Assembly (NCBI GenBank): GCA_025408405.1
Contig: JANYJE010000070.1
Coordinates: 21,503-85,502 of the forward strand
Source of the DNA: Nitrosomonadales bacterium
GTDB lineage: Bacteria; Pseudomonadota; Gammaproteobacteria; Burkholderiales; Gallionellaceae
Length of the DNA: 64,000 nucleotides
Reading direction: 5' to 3'
Part shown: one piece after another, positions 49,051 to 58,305 of the stretch
Position numbering within the stretch: the stretch's first letter is position 1
Layout: each line of letters begins with the position of its first letter
The notes under the pieces: model-generated
Told to the model about the DNA's origin: nothing
Databases searched by the model: none
The model's input: only the letters and a program-made list of their open reading frames with translations
Position numbers and translations under genes: made by a program

Positions 49051-49188
49051 ATGACGTACTTAGGCCTCGTTAATGGGGATTTTCCCCACACGTTTTTAGA
49101 AGTAACGGACGTTAATAGCAATACCTATGATTTTGGGTTTGCTCCTCAGCAAGTTGGACAGCAGAAAGACGGATGGGGTTACGCATGA
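49051..49188 (+). CDS. Short reading frame coupled to the next gene, possible remnant
   Basis: 45 residues (MTYLGLVNGDFPHTFLEVTD then VNSNTYDFGFAPQQVG and so on). Its stop overlaps the start of the 49185 gene (ATGA), so translational coupling is possible. The HTFLEVTD...YDFGFAP pattern resembles the end of a papain-like peptidase or toxin domain, but there is no upstream continuation (stop at 49030). It may be the leftover of a larger protein. Weak call. Confidence 0.35.
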   Translation: MTYLGLVNGDFPHTFLEVTDVNSNTYDFGFAPQQVGQQKDGWGYA

Positions 49189-50009
49189 AAAAAATATATC
49201 TGCTTTTGCTAATAGTTTTTGTGTTCTTGACAGGATTATGGGGAGGGCAACATTTCTGGGTTGACAAGCAGGAAATGCCAATGCCGGTGATGGCTCCATG
49301 GAAGATCACGATTTTAAAGCTGGCACGCAATATTCCGTGGCCGGTCTCACCAAAAGTGCATTTGGAGAGAACTCTTAAATTGGTTAATGCAGTCCTGTAT
49401 TCGAGTGGTGATGACACTTTAAAAGGTTCACTCGCTAGGATGGACGAGGCACTTGACTTACTAAGTAAAGACGAGCTGGCTTATGATTTAAGTGCATACC
49501 CAGATTTGAATTTCGAAAGAACACTTGAACAAGCGACATTAATGAATCGTGGGAGCTATTTTCTGATGAGATCGGGACGAGGACAAATGATTTTTGACAA
49601 ATTTAATCAACTCGAGATCGCATTTAACAGTCTAGCTCCCGCGACTTTGGGAAATCAGGTGGTTTTCGGCGTGGAAAAGATGATTCGCCAAATATATTTT
49701 GGCCGCGATTTCAGTCACGCAAATGAAATTAGAGAGGTGCTTATTGCTAAATTGCCCTCGGACTCAAGTGAGATTAGGGCTTCAGTTGATTTGTACTACG
49801 GATACGCATTGTGTCTGGCACAAAATCAAGATGGTGCAAGATATATTCAAGCGTCTACTGAAAAGTTTGACGGAAAACTAGCAATGAATCTTGCAGCGAT
49901 GAATTGGGATTTTGGATTTCTCGCGGCGACAATGCTGAACAACCCAGCCGAGTCTGCGTGTGTCAAATCAATTAAGCACATTCTAAATTTCAAATCCAAA
50001 GGGGAGTAA
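49185..50009 (+). CDS. Exported or membrane-anchored protein of unknown function
   Basis: 274 residues from the ATG at 49185. The N-terminus (MKKIYLLLLIVFVFLTGLWGG) is a signal peptide or uncleaved anchor. The rest is mainly helical (MDEALDLLSKDELAYDLSAY, HANEIREVLIAKL, NLAAMNWDFGFLAATML) with no motif I recognise. AT-rich like its neighbours, it probably forms one transcript with the short frame before it and the chimeric frame after it (4 bases away). An immunity or accessory function of a lost secreted effector is conceivable, but there is no direct evidence. Confidence 0.6.
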   Translation: MKKIYLLLLIVFVFLTGLWGGQHFWVDKQEMPMPVMAPWKITILKLARNIPWPVSPKVHLERTLKLVNAVLYSSGDDTLKGSLARMDEALDLLSKDELAYDLSAYPDLNFERTLEQATLMNRGSYFLMRSGRGQMIFDKFNQLEIAFNSLAPATLGNQVVFGVEKMIRQIYFGRDFSHANEIREVLIAKLPSDSSEIRASVDLYYGYALCLAQNQDGARYIQASTEKFDGKLAMNLAAMNWDFGFLAATMLNNPAESACVKSIKHILNFKSKGE

Positions 50010-50012
50010 ATT

Positions 50013-50192
50013 ATGTCCTGGTACGGTTATATTCGTGAGGCGGTGGGCGCGAATGGCACATCCATTGTGCTTACAACGCGAGGACCCAATAACAAGTATT
50101 TAGAAGTGCAAGTGCAGAAGCAATACAATCCGGCGAGCAGAAGCAACGCCGCTCCATCTCACGCGCCCTGCTCAAGCAGCCCAAGGTGTTGA
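50013..50192 (+). CDS. Chimeric short frame ending in out-of-frame ABC transporter sequence
   Basis: 59 residues with a strong ribosome site (GGGGAG). The first 40 residues (MSWYGYIREAVGANGTSIVL and on to QKQYNP) look like a genuine gene start in the accessory patch. From 50132 onward the DNA is GC-rich ABC-transporter sequence read in the wrong frame until a stop. So the original gene was cut and its 3' part replaced at about 50131. Any product is probably nonfunctional. Confidence 0.4.
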   Translation: MSWYGYIREAVGANGTSIVLTTRGPNNKYLEVQVQKQYNPASRSNAAPSHAPCSSSPRC

Positions 50193-50398
50193 TCCTCGAT
50201 GAGGCCACCAGCAGCCTCGACCAGAACACGGCGGAGCACTTTGCCGCCACCATCAACCAGTTGAAGGGCAAGGTCGGGATGATCTTCATCACCCATGCCA
50301 TGCCGAAGAATCTGCTGGTGGATGAGATCGTGAGGGTACCACCAGACTCACTCGCTGCTCAGGCGATTAGTAGTTTGCTTCTCTGGGACTTAACTTGA
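50132..50398 (+). pseudogene. Fragment of an ABC exporter ATPase domain (type I secretion-like)
   Basis: The second reading frame encodes GEQKQRRSISRALLKQPKVL followed by ILDEATSSLDQNTAEHFAAT and the H-loop GMIFITHAMPKN, that is, the last part of the LSGGEQKQR signature, Walker B (LILDEATSSLD) and switch His of a HlyB/LapB-type exporter. The rest of the ATPase and the whole membrane domain are missing. Sequence identity is lost after about 50340. It is a recombination scar joining foreign and AT-rich DNA. Confidence 0.75.
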
Positions 50399-50438
50399 CG
50401 CAACAACATTCTGCGATGGTTCGTGATATGGCCCAGCC

Positions 50439-50467
50439 AGGGCAGCTTGCTGAAGCGAAGGTATAAT
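50439..50467 (+). promoter_or_regulatory. Possible djlA promoter
   Basis: A perfect TATAAT at 50462-50467, 50 bases before the TTG start of djlA. The -35 region (about 50439-50444) is poor. Only the -10 box supports it. Confidence 0.4.
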
Positions 50468-50517
50468 GCCGCCCTTGTTTGCAGTCTGGGTCGTGTAAAT
50501 TTTTTTCTGGAGTTGCC

Positions 50518-51291
50518 TTGTTCAAGCTCATCGGCGTTATCGCGGGTTCTTATTTTTTCGGCTTCTGGGGCGCGCTGCTCGGTTTTTTTCTTGGCTCATT
50601 CCTCGATCGGGTGAGGGTGTACGGCACCGGCGGGATGAATCCCTTGCACAATGCGCTGCGCCAGGGTGTCTTTCTGGAGACGATCTTCATCTCGATGGGC
50701 AAGCTGGCCAAGGCCGATGGGCATGTGTCGCAAGATGAGATCAATCATGTCGAGCAGTTCATGCAGAAGATGGGCATGACTGCGCAGCATCGCCAGCAGG
50801 CCATCGCCTGGTTCAAGCAGGGCGCCGATCCGGCATTCGACATCGCGCCGACTTACCAGAAATTCATGGCGGTATGCGGCCACACCAAAAACCTGAAGGA
50901 TGTGCTGCTGGTCTACCTGATCGTGATGGCGCTGGCCGACGGGCATTTCCATCCGGCCGAAGAGGCGTTGCTGATGGATCTCGCCGGGCGTCTCGGTTAC
51001 GGGCCGGAAACCTTCAAACGCTTGAAGGACATGGTGCTGAACCAGTCGCACTTCGGCGCAGGTCAGGTCAATTCGGCGGCAGCGCTGGACGATGCCTACA
51101 AGGCCCTGGGTGTGAGCAAAGACAGCAGCGATGCAGAAATCAAACGCGCCTATCGCAAGCTGATGAGCCAATACCATCCGGACAAACTGATGGGGCAGGG
51201 CATGCCGGAGGACATGGTCGCGATGGCGACCGAGCAGGCCAAAGAGATTCAGGTCGCTTACGACCTGATCAAGAAGAGCAGGAATATTTGA
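50518..51291 (+). CDS. djlA: DjlA-type membrane J-domain co-chaperone
   Basis: 257 residues from a TTG at 50518, with TGGAG 5-6 bases upstream; the in-frame codon at 50479 has no such site. One N-terminal membrane helix (KLIGVIAGSYFFGFWGALLGFFLG), a TerB-like central helical domain (about 45-170, FISMGKLAKADGHVSQDEINHVEQFMQ and IVMALADGHFHPAEEALLM) and a C-terminal J domain with YRKLMSQYHPDKL (HPD intact). This is the DjlA architecture, although the J domain carries a small C-terminal insertion (DKLMGQGMPEDMV) usual for the family. Works with DnaK at the membrane. Confidence 0.93.
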   Translation: MFKLIGVIAGSYFFGFWGALLGFFLGSFLDRVRVYGTGGMNPLHNALRQGVFLETIFISMGKLAKADGHVSQDEINHVEQFMQKMGMTAQHRQQAIAWFKQGADPAFDIAPTYQKFMAVCGHTKNLKDVLLVYLIVMALADGHFHPAEEALLMDLAGRLGYGPETFKRLKDMVLNQSHFGAGQVNSAAALDDAYKALGVSKDSSDAEIKRAYRKLMSQYHPDKLMGQGMPEDMVAMATEQAKEIQVAYDLIKKSRNI

Positions 51292-51367
51292 CTGGCGCCG
51301 GGCGCTTGTCGGGGCAATGGCTATTCATGCTGCAGAATGCATGATGCGGTGGGGCAGGAGATGTGGC

Positions 51368-51401
51368 ATGGAAAAGGCGACCGAGATCGCCTTTTCCATT
51401 T
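51368..51401. terminator. Bidirectional terminator hairpin
   Basis: ATGGAAAAGGCGA (51368-51380) and TCGCCTTTTCCAT (51387-51399) form a perfect 13-base-pair stem around CCGAGA, followed by TT. It lies between convergent djlA and the DUF2726 gene, so it can serve both. The rest of 51292-51514 shows no gene. Confidence 0.7.
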
Positions 51402-51514
51402 GCGGTTCCGCTCGGTCAGCATCAGGCAAGAGTGACGGGTAATGGATGGCGCTAGGCTCAGCTATGCTCCTTCGGTTTTAGTCCAGTTAAGCGGGGCAGT
51501 ATTGCAATTGTTTT

Positions 51515-51985
51515 TCACTTTGCAAACGCCATCCGTATCGCCACCTCATCAGGCAGCGCGCTCACTTGCCAACGTATGAGCGCAACACCTGCCGCTGCAA
51601 GCGCCTTGTTTTTCTTCTCATCCGCCACTTTGCGCGACTCCTTCTCATGGCTATTGTCGTCGAGCTCGACAGCGGCGACGATGGTTGAGTCCTTGAGGCA
51701 CACCACGAAGTCGAGGCTCATGCGGTTGATGCGGTTGTTCCACTCGTGGAAGCCGTGTCCCTGCTTGACCCCGAGTACACGCGAGAGCTGCACCTGCGCC
51801 AGCACGATGCACTCGGGCAGCGCGCTGACCAGGCGATGATAAAGCACCTGCTCCGGCTGCGTGAGCGGCTTCTTCGCATAAAACGGCCACGCCTCTTTGC
51901 CACCCGCAAGCCCGCCACGCTTCTTGAGTATCGCGATGACTGCTGCGGCAATAGCGATCAGGAGTAGTATAAAAAATAGTTTCAT
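51515..51985 (-). CDS. DUF2726 membrane-anchored protein
   Basis: 156 residues from the ATG at 51985. An N-terminal anchor (MKLFFILLLIAIAAAVIAIL) is followed by a soluble domain with LTQPEQVLYHRLVSALPECIVLAQVQLSRVLGV, DFVVCLKDSTIVAAVELDDNSHE and ALAAAGVALIRWQVSALPD, the DUF2726 pattern. The fold resembles restriction endonuclease-like proteins (D...ELDD...RW), but the activity is untested. Its start overlaps the DUF1353 stop (ATGA), so it is the last gene of a leftward trio headed by a papain-like protease. Confidence 0.8.
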   Translation of the reverse strand: MKLFFILLLIAIAAAVIAILKKRGGLAGGKEAWPFYAKKPLTQPEQVLYHRLVSALPECIVLAQVQLSRVLGVKQGHGFHEWNNRINRMSLDFVVCLKDSTIVAAVELDDNSHEKESRKVADEKKNKALAAAGVALIRWQVSALPDEVAIRMAFAK

Positions 51986-52428
51986 TTCGTTTGATCCTGT
52001 GTTGTGGCTTTGGTCGGTGTTGGCTGTCCGATTTTTTCGTAGCCGTTGCGTTTGCGTCTCGGGTTGTTCCACCACACATACCAGCCGAATAGGCGCACGG
52101 CCAGGAACATGGCATACCTTGTCCATTGAGCTACGCCGAGCACACCCATCGCTTCGAGGAATATGTGGTCGCATTCGCATCTCGGGCGAGTTTGTGTCCA
52201 GTATAGAAAGTCGTGTATGACTGCTGCATTGCCGTATTTTCCCCATGGAGGAAATATGACCCACAAGAAGCGCGGTGTGCTGGCAAAGTCTGTGCGGAAT
52301 TTGACCGGGACATCGATCGTATCGCCGCTGTCTTCAGCGCCCACGTCATAGCCGAATTCGCTGCGAATAACCCAGGTGCGTCCATCTGAAAGCGGCGAAA
52401 CCAGCAGGACGGAAGTAAATCTGCTCAT
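51982..52428 (-). CDS. DUF1353 family protein
   Basis: 148 residues from the ATG at 52428. Signature region: VKFRTDFASTPRFLWVIFPPWGKYGNAAVIHDFLYW, the DUF1353 motif with a His-Asp pair; the C-terminal half contains a hydrophobic stretch. The family is common in phages and their relatives. It lies 8 bases downstream of the protease gene and overlaps the DUF2726 start. No other phage genes are present, so it is not evidence for a prophage by itself. Confidence 0.82.
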   Translation of the reverse strand: MSRFTSVLLVSPLSDGRTWVIRSEFGYDVGAEDSGDTIDVPVKFRTDFASTPRFLWVIFPPWGKYGNAAVIHDFLYWTQTRPRCECDHIFLEAMGVLGVAQWTRYAMFLAVRLFGWYVWWNNPRRKRNGYEKIGQPTPTKATTQDQTK

Positions 52429-52436
52429 GCTGTCGG

Positions 52437-53210
52437 TTAACCGGCCACTAACCGTATTGTCCAAAGATCATCCGCCAGATTTGAATCCGTAAGGTAGGAG
52501 TAGGGCATGGTGAAGTAGCCTTTCATTCCCCACTTGTCGCCCCAGGAATTACGCACGATGAAGCGTTGCGTTTTGTCGTCGTAGCCGACGGCCATGACGG
52601 CGTGGCCGCCCAGCAGTTTTTCCTTGGGGCCGGGCATGTTCACGGTGCCGCTTGTTGCCACGCTGTTGTTCTCGAACTCGGTGTAAACCGAGAAGCCGAA
52701 CACGAAGGGGTAGCCGGAGGCGAGGCAGCCTTTCATCTGGTTGAGCACTTGCGGCACGCGCTGGTATTGCACGGCTTGGTATCGCGTGGCGTCCCGATAG
52801 CATTTCTTGTTGGGTTTGTCGGTGAATTTGGCGGTGAGGTAAGGCCATTCTTTTTCCGGACAGTCGCCTTGCTTGCCGACGCTCTTGATGCCGTCGCGGA
52901 TCTGCGCGCCGGAGTCGGAAGCGACGCTGTGTTCCATCACGCGTTCGTTGTAGTAGATAAACAGGCGCGAGGGGACGAAGTCGGGTTTGAGTTTCTGTTT
53001 GCGCCGCTCGAACTGGATGGCGGCGCCGATGGCGTTGGCGGTGCAACTGCCGAGCTGGCCCTGGTCGTAAACGGGCGGGCACTGTGTGCGCAGGTCGACC
53101 TTGGCGGGCAGTTTGGCGATGTGGACTATGGGTGCGGCGTACAGGTGGTCGCGCTGGTCGGGCACGTCCGGCAGCCAGCCGTAACGGCGGTTTGAAGTTT
53201 GCTTGTTCAC
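52437..53210 (-). CDS. Papain-family (C1A) cysteine protease without signal peptide
   Basis: 257 residues from a GTG at 53210, with AAGGGGA upstream. Catalytic elements are complete: Q50 and C56 in DQGQLGSCTANA, the His in GGHAVMAVGYDD and the Asn in VRNSWG. Residues about 1-40 (YGWLPDVPDQRDHLYAAP) match the short propeptide-like start of bacterial C1A peptidases. No signal peptide is seen, so secretion would need another route. Substrate and target are unknown. First gene of the protease-DUF1353-DUF2726 unit. Confidence 0.9.
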   Translation of the reverse strand: MNKQTSNRRYGWLPDVPDQRDHLYAAPIVHIAKLPAKVDLRTQCPPVYDQGQLGSCTANAIGAAIQFERRKQKLKPDFVPSRLFIYYNERVMEHSVASDSGAQIRDGIKSVGKQGDCPEKEWPYLTAKFTDKPNKKCYRDATRYQAVQYQRVPQVLNQMKGCLASGYPFVFGFSVYTEFENNSVATSGTVNMPGPKEKLLGGHAVMAVGYDDKTQRFIVRNSWGDKWGMKGYFTMPYSYLTDSNLADDLWTIRLVAG

Positions 53211-53260
53211 GTTGAGTCCCCTTGTGATGCTTGATCTGAAGGCGATCTCTAGAAATCTTG

Positions 53261-53358
53261 TCATGCCCGCTCTTCGACCGGCTCAGAATAAACTGAGCTA
53301 CGGTCAAGCGGGTATCCAGTGTTTTATCAACTGGGTTTACGCCTTCGCGGGAACGACA
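53261..53358. repeat. Composite extragenic palindrome upstream of leuC
   Basis: CCCGC (53266-53270) pairs with GCGGG (53308-53312) and inside lies GACCGGCTCAG/CTGAGCTACGGTC; a second arm (ATCCAG, then GCCTTCGCGGGAACGAC) follows. It belongs to the same general class of extragenic palindromes seen around 38.5 kb. The rest of the 418-base gap 53211-53628 holds no gene; the leuC promoter should lie in its right half but was not identified with confidence. Confidence 0.6.
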
Positions 53359-53628
53359 AAAGGTGAATTTTTAGAGACCACCTGAATGTCAATCGAACTG
53401 CATGGTGTGCTGTATTTGTTATCGCACTCTCAACGCTACTGCTTCTCTCCACCACCACCAGGCCATCTTGCAAATCCAATGGCCTTATTTCTGGTGTGGG
53501 CATCCTAACCGGAATCGTTATTGGTACGCAAGCGCACATAACAGCGCAAACAGGTTGGGCAAAACCGCGCCCCGTGGCGCACCTCCCCCCTGCTGTGGCA
53601 TAATCGCGCGCTCTGTTAAGGCAAACAA

Positions 53629-55029
53629 ATGAATCCGCAAACTCTTTACGACAAACTCTGGAACAGCCATGTGGTGCGCACCGAGGCCGATGGCACGGCG
53701 CTGCTGTATATCGACCGCCACCTGGTGCATGAAGTCACCAGCCCGCAGGCCTTTGAAGGGCTGCGCCTGGCCGGGCGCAAACCCTGGCGCATTGCCTCGA
53801 TGCTGGCGGTGGCGGACCACAACGTGCCGACCAGCGGCCGCGCGCAAGGCATCGCCGACCCGATCGCGCGCCTGCAGGTGGAAACACTGGACGAGAACTG
53901 TGCTGCACTGGGCATCAACGAATTCAAAATGTCCGACCTGCGTCAGGGCATCGTGCATGTGATCGGCCCCGAACAGGGCGCGACTCTGCCCGGCATGACC
54001 GTGGTGTGCGGCGATTCGCATACCAGCACGCACGGCGCATTTGCCGCGCTGGCCTTCGGTATCGGCACTTCCGAGGTCGAGCATGTGATGGCGACGCAGT
54101 GCCTCTTGATGAAAAAAACCAAGTCCATGCAGGTGCTGGTGGAGGGCAATCTCGGGCGCGGTGTGACGGCGAAAGACCTGGTGCTGGCGGTGATCGGCAA
54201 GATCGGCACGGCGGGCGGCACGGGTTACTCGCTCGAGTTTGCCGGCAGCGCGGTGCGCGGCTTGTCCATGGAAGGGCGCATGACGGTGTGCAATATGGCG
54301 ATCGAGGCCGGCGCGCGCGCGGGCATGATTGCGGCGGACGACACCACCATAGCCTACTTCAAGGGGCGCCCGTTCGCGCCGCAAGGCGAGCTGTGGGACA
54401 AGGCGGTGGCTTACTGGCGCACGCTGCACTCTGATGCCGGCGCGCAGTTCGACAAGGTGGTGCAGCTGGATGCTGCCGGAATCAGGCCGCAGGTGACCTG
54501 GGGCACTTCGCCCGAGATGGTGGTGGCGGTGGACGGGCGTGTGCCCGATCCGGCGCGTGAAAGCGATCCGGTGAAGCGCAGCGGCATCGAGCACTCTTTG
54601 AAATATATGGGGCTGACACCTAACACCGCGATGACCGACATCAAGATAGACAAGGTGTTTATCGGTTCCTGTACCAATTCTCGCATCGAAGACTTGCGCG
54701 CTGCCGCAGATGTGGCGCGCGGCAAGAAAATTGCGCCGAATGTGAAGCTGGCGCTGGTGGTGCCTGGCTCGGGCCTGGTCAAGCAGCAGGCCGAGCGCGA
54801 AGGGCTGGACCAGGTGTTTATTGCGGCAGGCTTCGAGTGGCGCGAACCGGGGTGCTCCATGTGTCTGGCGATGAACGACGACAAACTGGAGCCGGGCGAG
54901 CGCTGTGCTTCCACCTCCAACCGCAACTTCGAAGGGCGCCAGGGGCAGGGCAGCCGCACTCATCTGGTCAGCCCCGCCATGGCTGCGGCTGCGGCGATTG
55001 CAGGCCATTTTGTGGATGTGAGCAAATGA
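53629..55029 (+). CDS. leuC: 3-isopropylmalate dehydratase large subunit
   Basis: 466 residues, aconitase family. The 4Fe-4S cysteines lie in [12 protein letters not shown] and [21 protein letters not shown] at the N-terminus and [33 protein letters not shown] are diagnostic. It isomerises isopropylmalate with LeuD. First of leuC-small gene-leuD-leuB-asd. Its stop overlaps the next start. Confidence 0.98.
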   Translation: MNPQTLYDKLWNSHVVRTEADGTALLYIDRHLVHEVTSPQAFEGLRLAGRKPWRIASMLAVADHNVPTSGRAQGIADPIARLQVETLDENCAALGINEFKMSDLRQGIVHVIGPEQGATLPGMTVVCGDSHTSTHGAFAALAFGIGTSEVEHVMATQCLLMKKTKSMQVLVEGNLGRGVTAKDLVLAVIGKIGTAGGTGYSLEFAGSAVRGLSMEGRMTVCNMAIEAGARAGMIAADDTTIAYFKGRPFAPQGELWDKAVAYWRTLHSDAGAQFDKVVQLDAAGIRPQVTWGTSPEMVVAVDGRVPDPARESDPVKRSGIEHSLKYMGLTPNTAMTDIKIDKVFIGSCTNSRIEDLRAAADVARGKKIAPNVKLALVVPGSGLVKQQAEREGLDQVFIAAGFEWREPGCSMCLAMNDDKLEPGERCASTSNRNFEGRQGQGSRTHLVSPAMAAAAAIAGHFVDVSK

Positions 55030-55259
55030 AAAAAATGATTTTATTGGGTGTCGGGCTGGCTGCGTTTTTTGCTGGCGGTGCTTGGGCCAAAGATGAAGGC
55101 GTGGATGTCGGCAAGAGCGCGAAACAGGTCAGCAACGTTGTGGGTGGCGCGATGGGGCAGGTCGGCAAGGCGATTGCACCGGCTGTCGGTAAGGTGGAAT
55201 CTTCGCTGGACGGGGCCAAGCATAAAGACGGCAAGAAATCGGATAAGGCGGGCAAGTAA
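55026..55259 (+). CDS. Small exported protein between leuC and leuD
   Basis: 77 residues, signal peptide [21 protein letters not shown]. The mature part is short and Lys/Gly/Ser-rich ([22 protein letters not shown], then [18 protein letters not shown]). Betaproteobacteria often carry an entericidin-like lipoprotein gene at this place, but here no lipobox Cys is present, so the product is likely periplasmic rather than lipidated. It overlaps leuC by 4 bases and abuts leuD (shared A), so it is translated within the leucine operon. Confidence 0.75.
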   Translation: MKKMILLGVGLAAFFAGGAWAKDEGVDVGKSAKQVSNVVGGAMGQVGKAIAPAVGKVESSLDGAKHKDGKKSDKAGK

Positions 55260-55897
55260 TGCAGAAATTTACTGTACTGGATGGTTTGGTGGTGCCGCTC
55301 GATCGTGCCAACGTGGACACGGACGCGATTATTCCCAAGCAATTCCTGAAGTCGATCAAGCGTTCCGGCTTCGGCCCGAATGCCTTCGACGAATGGCGCT
55401 ATCTGGATCACGGCGAGCCCGGCATGGATAACGCCAAGCGTCCGCTGAACCCGGATTTTGTGCTGAACCAACCACGCTATCAGGGCGCGCAGGTTCTGCT
55501 GGCGCGTGAAAATTTCGGCTGTGGTTCGTCGCGCGAACACGCGCCGTGGGCGCTGGAAGACTTCGGTTTCCGTGCGATCATTGCGCCCAGCTTTGCCGAT
55601 ATCTTCTTCAATAACTGCTTCAAGAACGGCCTGCTTCCTATCCGCCTCGACGCGGCGGTGGTGGATGCGCTGTTTAATGCGGAAGCCAAGGCGGCAGGCT
55701 TGCGCCTGAAGATTGATCTGGAGCAGCAAGCCATAACCACCCCGGACGGCACGGTGTACCGCTTCGAGGTTGAAGCTTTCCGCAAGCATTGTCTGTTGAA
55801 CGGCCTGGACGATATCGGCCTGACCATGCAGCATGGAGACGAGGTCAAGGCGTTCGAGGCCAAGCATCGCGCGGCGCAGCCGTGGCTGTTTAATTAA
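55259..55897 (+). CDS. leuD: 3-isopropylmalate dehydratase small subunit
   Basis: 212 residues. Signatures: [71 protein letters not shown], all LeuD. Swivelling domain partner of LeuC. The ATG overlaps the last base of the upstream stop. Confidence 0.98.
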   Translation: MQKFTVLDGLVVPLDRANVDTDAIIPKQFLKSIKRSGFGPNAFDEWRYLDHGEPGMDNAKRPLNPDFVLNQPRYQGAQVLLARENFGCGSSREHAPWALEDFGFRAIIAPSFADIFFNNCFKNGLLPIRLDAAVVDALFNAEAKAAGLRLKIDLEQQAITTPDGTVYRFEVEAFRKHCLLNGLDDIGLTMQHGDEVKAFEAKHRAAQPWLFN

Positions 55898-55944
55898 ACG
55901 ACTCACCACCAGATTTTGATCTTTTTGAAGCAGAAAGTTTAGAC

Positions 55945-57009
55945 ATGAAAATCGCAGTATTGCCGGGTGACGGCATCGGTCCTGAAATTGTTGCGCAAGC
56001 CGTCAAGGTGCTGGCAGCCTTGCGCAGTGACGGCATGAAAATAGAATTGGAACATGCTCACATCGGAGGCGCCGGTTATGACGCTGCGGGCGATCCGCTG
56101 CCGGACGCGACCCTGAAGCTGGCGCAACAATCAGATGCCGTGCTGCTGGGCGCAGTCGGCGGCTATCAATACGACACGCTGGCGCGTCCGTTGCGTCCCG
56201 AGCAAGGCCTGTTGCGCATCCGCAAGGGCTTGGGCCTGTTTGCCAACCTGCGCCCCGCCCTGGTTTATCCAGAGCTGGCCAATGCTTCCAGCTTGAAGCC
56301 GGAGCTGGTGGCGGGGCTGGACATCATGATTCTGCGCGAGCTCACCGGCGATATTTATTTCGGCCAGCCGCGCGGTATCCGCACCCTGGATAACGGCGAG
56401 CGCCAGGGGTTCGATACCATGCTGTACAGCGAATCTGAAATTCGCCGCGTGGCGCATGTGGGCTTCCAGATTGCGATGAAACGCAATAAAAAAGTATGTT
56501 CGGTGGACAAGGCCAACGTGCTGGACACCAGCATGCTGTGGCGCGAGATCGTCACCGCGGTGGCGCAGGAATATCCTGCCGTCGAGCTGTCGCACATGTA
56601 TGTGGATAACGCCGCGATGCAGCTGGTGCGCGCACCCAAACAGTTCGACGTGATCGTTACCGGCAATATCTTCGGCGACATTCTTTCCGACGAGGCGTCC
56701 ATGCTTACCGGTTCCATCGGTATGCTGCCTTCCGCTTCGCTGGACGCGAACAACAAGGGGCTGTATGAGCCTTGCCACGGTTCGGCACCGGATATCGCGG
56801 GCAAGAATATCGCCAATCCGCTGGCGACGATCCTGTCCTTGGCAATGATGATGCGTTACACCTTTGCGCGTGAAGATATGGCGCAGCGCATCGAATCGGC
56901 GGTACGCAAGACCTTGCAGAACGGTTTGCGTACTGCGGATATTTTCGAGGCCGGCACGCAAAAAGTGGGTACGGATGCGATGGGCGATGCGGTAGTCGCG
57001 GCGCTTTAA
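55945..57009 (+). CDS. leuB: 3-isopropylmalate dehydrogenase
   Basis: 354 residues, NAD-dependent oxidative decarboxylation to 2-oxoisocaproate. [43 protein letters not shown] and the metal-binding [26 protein letters not shown] are the expected motifs. Third structural gene of the leucine operon, followed by a palindromic repeat and asd. Confidence 0.98.
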   Translation: MKIAVLPGDGIGPEIVAQAVKVLAALRSDGMKIELEHAHIGGAGYDAAGDPLPDATLKLAQQSDAVLLGAVGGYQYDTLARPLRPEQGLLRIRKGLGLFANLRPALVYPELANASSLKPELVAGLDIMILRELTGDIYFGQPRGIRTLDNGERQGFDTMLYSESEIRRVAHVGFQIAMKRNKKVCSVDKANVLDTSMLWREIVTAVAQEYPAVELSHMYVDNAAMQLVRAPKQFDVIVTGNIFGDILSDEASMLTGSIGMLPSASLDANNKGLYEPCHGSAPDIAGKNIANPLATILSLAMMMRYTFAREDMAQRIESAVRKTLQNGLRTADIFEAGTQKVGTDAMGDAVVAAL

Positions 57010-57018
57010 TATTGAGAA

Positions 57019-57050
57019 GGGTGGAGTAAGCCGCTTGCGGCAACCCACCC
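57019..57050. repeat. Palindromic repeat between leuB and asd
   Basis: GGGTGG (57019-57024) and CCACCC (57045-57050) enclose GCCGC-TT-GCGGC. This is one of the GGTGGAnTAAGC-type extragenic hairpins found between genes in many proteobacteria. It lies 10 bases after leuB and 17 before the asd start. Confidence 0.65.
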
Positions 57051-57066
57051 GGCGATGGAGTTGAAG

Positions 57067-58181
57067 ATGGCTATGAGAGTGGGACTGGTAGGTTGGCGTG
57101 GCATGGTGGGTTCGGTGCTGATGCAGCGCATGCGCGCAGAACGTGATTTCGATCTGATCGAACCGGTGTTTTTTACCACCTCGCAGGTGGGCGGCAAAGC
57201 CCCGGATGTGGGCCGTGAAGTCGCGCAGCTGCAAGATGCGCACAATATTGACGAGCTGAAGGCAATGGAGGTGATCATCTCGTGCCAGGGCGGCGACTAC
57301 ACCACCGAGATTTTTCCCAGGCTGCGTGCCGCCGGCTGGAAGGGGTACTGGATAGACGCCGCGTCCACCCTGCGCATGGAGAAAGACAGTGTGATCATTC
57401 TTGATCCGGTCAATCTGCATGTGATCAAGGATGCCTTGGCGCAAGGCAAGAAAGATTTTATCGGCGGCAATTGCACGGTCAGCCTGATGCTGATGGCGCT
57501 GGGCGGTTTGTTCAAGGCGGATCTGGTGGAATGGATCAGCTCCATGACCTATCAGGCGGCAAGCGGCGCGGGTGCGCAGAATATGCGCGAGTTGCTGACG
57601 CAGATGGGTGAAGTCAATCGCGTCGCCAAGGATCTTCTGGACGATCCGGCTTCCGCCATTCTCGATATCGACCGCGAAGTGGCCGGCATCCTGCGCGATG
57701 AAAAATTCCCCACCGAAAATTTTGGTGCACCCCTGGCGGGCAGCCTGATTCCATGGATAGACAAGGATCTGGGTAACGGGCAAAGCAAGGAAGAGTGGAA
57801 GGGCAAGGCAGAAACCAACAAGATACTCGGGCGCGATGGCAACCCGATTTCAGTAGACGGCCTGTGCGTGCGTATCGGCGCGATGCGCTGCCACAGTCAG
57901 GCGATGACGATCAAGCTGAAGCGCGACGTGCCTATGGATGAAATCAATGCCATGCTGGCCGCAGCCAATGACTGGGTGAAAGTGGTGCCGAATGAGCGCC
58001 AGGTGACTGTACGCGAGTTGACGCCGGCTGCCGTGACAGGCACGCTTTCCGTGCCTGTCGGACGTTTGCGCAAGATGGATATGGCGGGGAATACCTCGCA
58101 GCCTTTACGGTGGGTGACCAGTTGTTGTGGGGGGCGGCTGAACCGTTGCGTCGGATGCTGCGCATACTGCTGGACAAGTAG
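57067..58181 (+). CDS. asd: Aspartate-semialdehyde dehydrogenase, with an apparent one-base frameshift near the 3' end
   Basis: Reduces aspartyl phosphate to aspartate semialdehyde. The frame from ATG 57067 (GGAG 7 bases upstream) gives a normal enzyme up to residue about 340: Rossmann [11 protein letters not shown], active-site Cys in [10 protein letters not shown], and [32 protein letters not shown]. After KMDMAG the given frame turns into unrelated sequence and continues to 58206. Shifting by one base at the GGGG run 58086-58089 restores [24 protein letters not shown], the exact expected C-terminus, ending at the TAG 58179-58181. One G therefore seems to be missing. As asd is normally essential, a sequencing or assembly error is the simplest explanation; true mutation or slippage is the alternative. 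Confidence 0.9.
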
Positions 58182-58305
58182 GCGTCGATACAATATCCCA
58201 TTATAAATGCCCGCTTAACGCATCAATTTAGAGTAAAGGTGAGCTTGCATCACTAACTCCATGATGTTAATCTAATTAACGTAACCAAAAACAAAGGGTG
58301 GCAAC

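Noticed and set aside
51982..52428. Possible prophage, from the DUF1353 gene
   Set aside because: No integrase, capsid, portal, terminase or lysis gene and no attachment-site repeats were seen around it.
53518..57783. Long antisense frames over leuC, leuD, leuB and asd (for example 53518-55008 and 56131-57783)
   Set aside because: They lie opposite conserved enzymes with intact motifs and show the His/Arg/Gln-rich composition typical of shadows.
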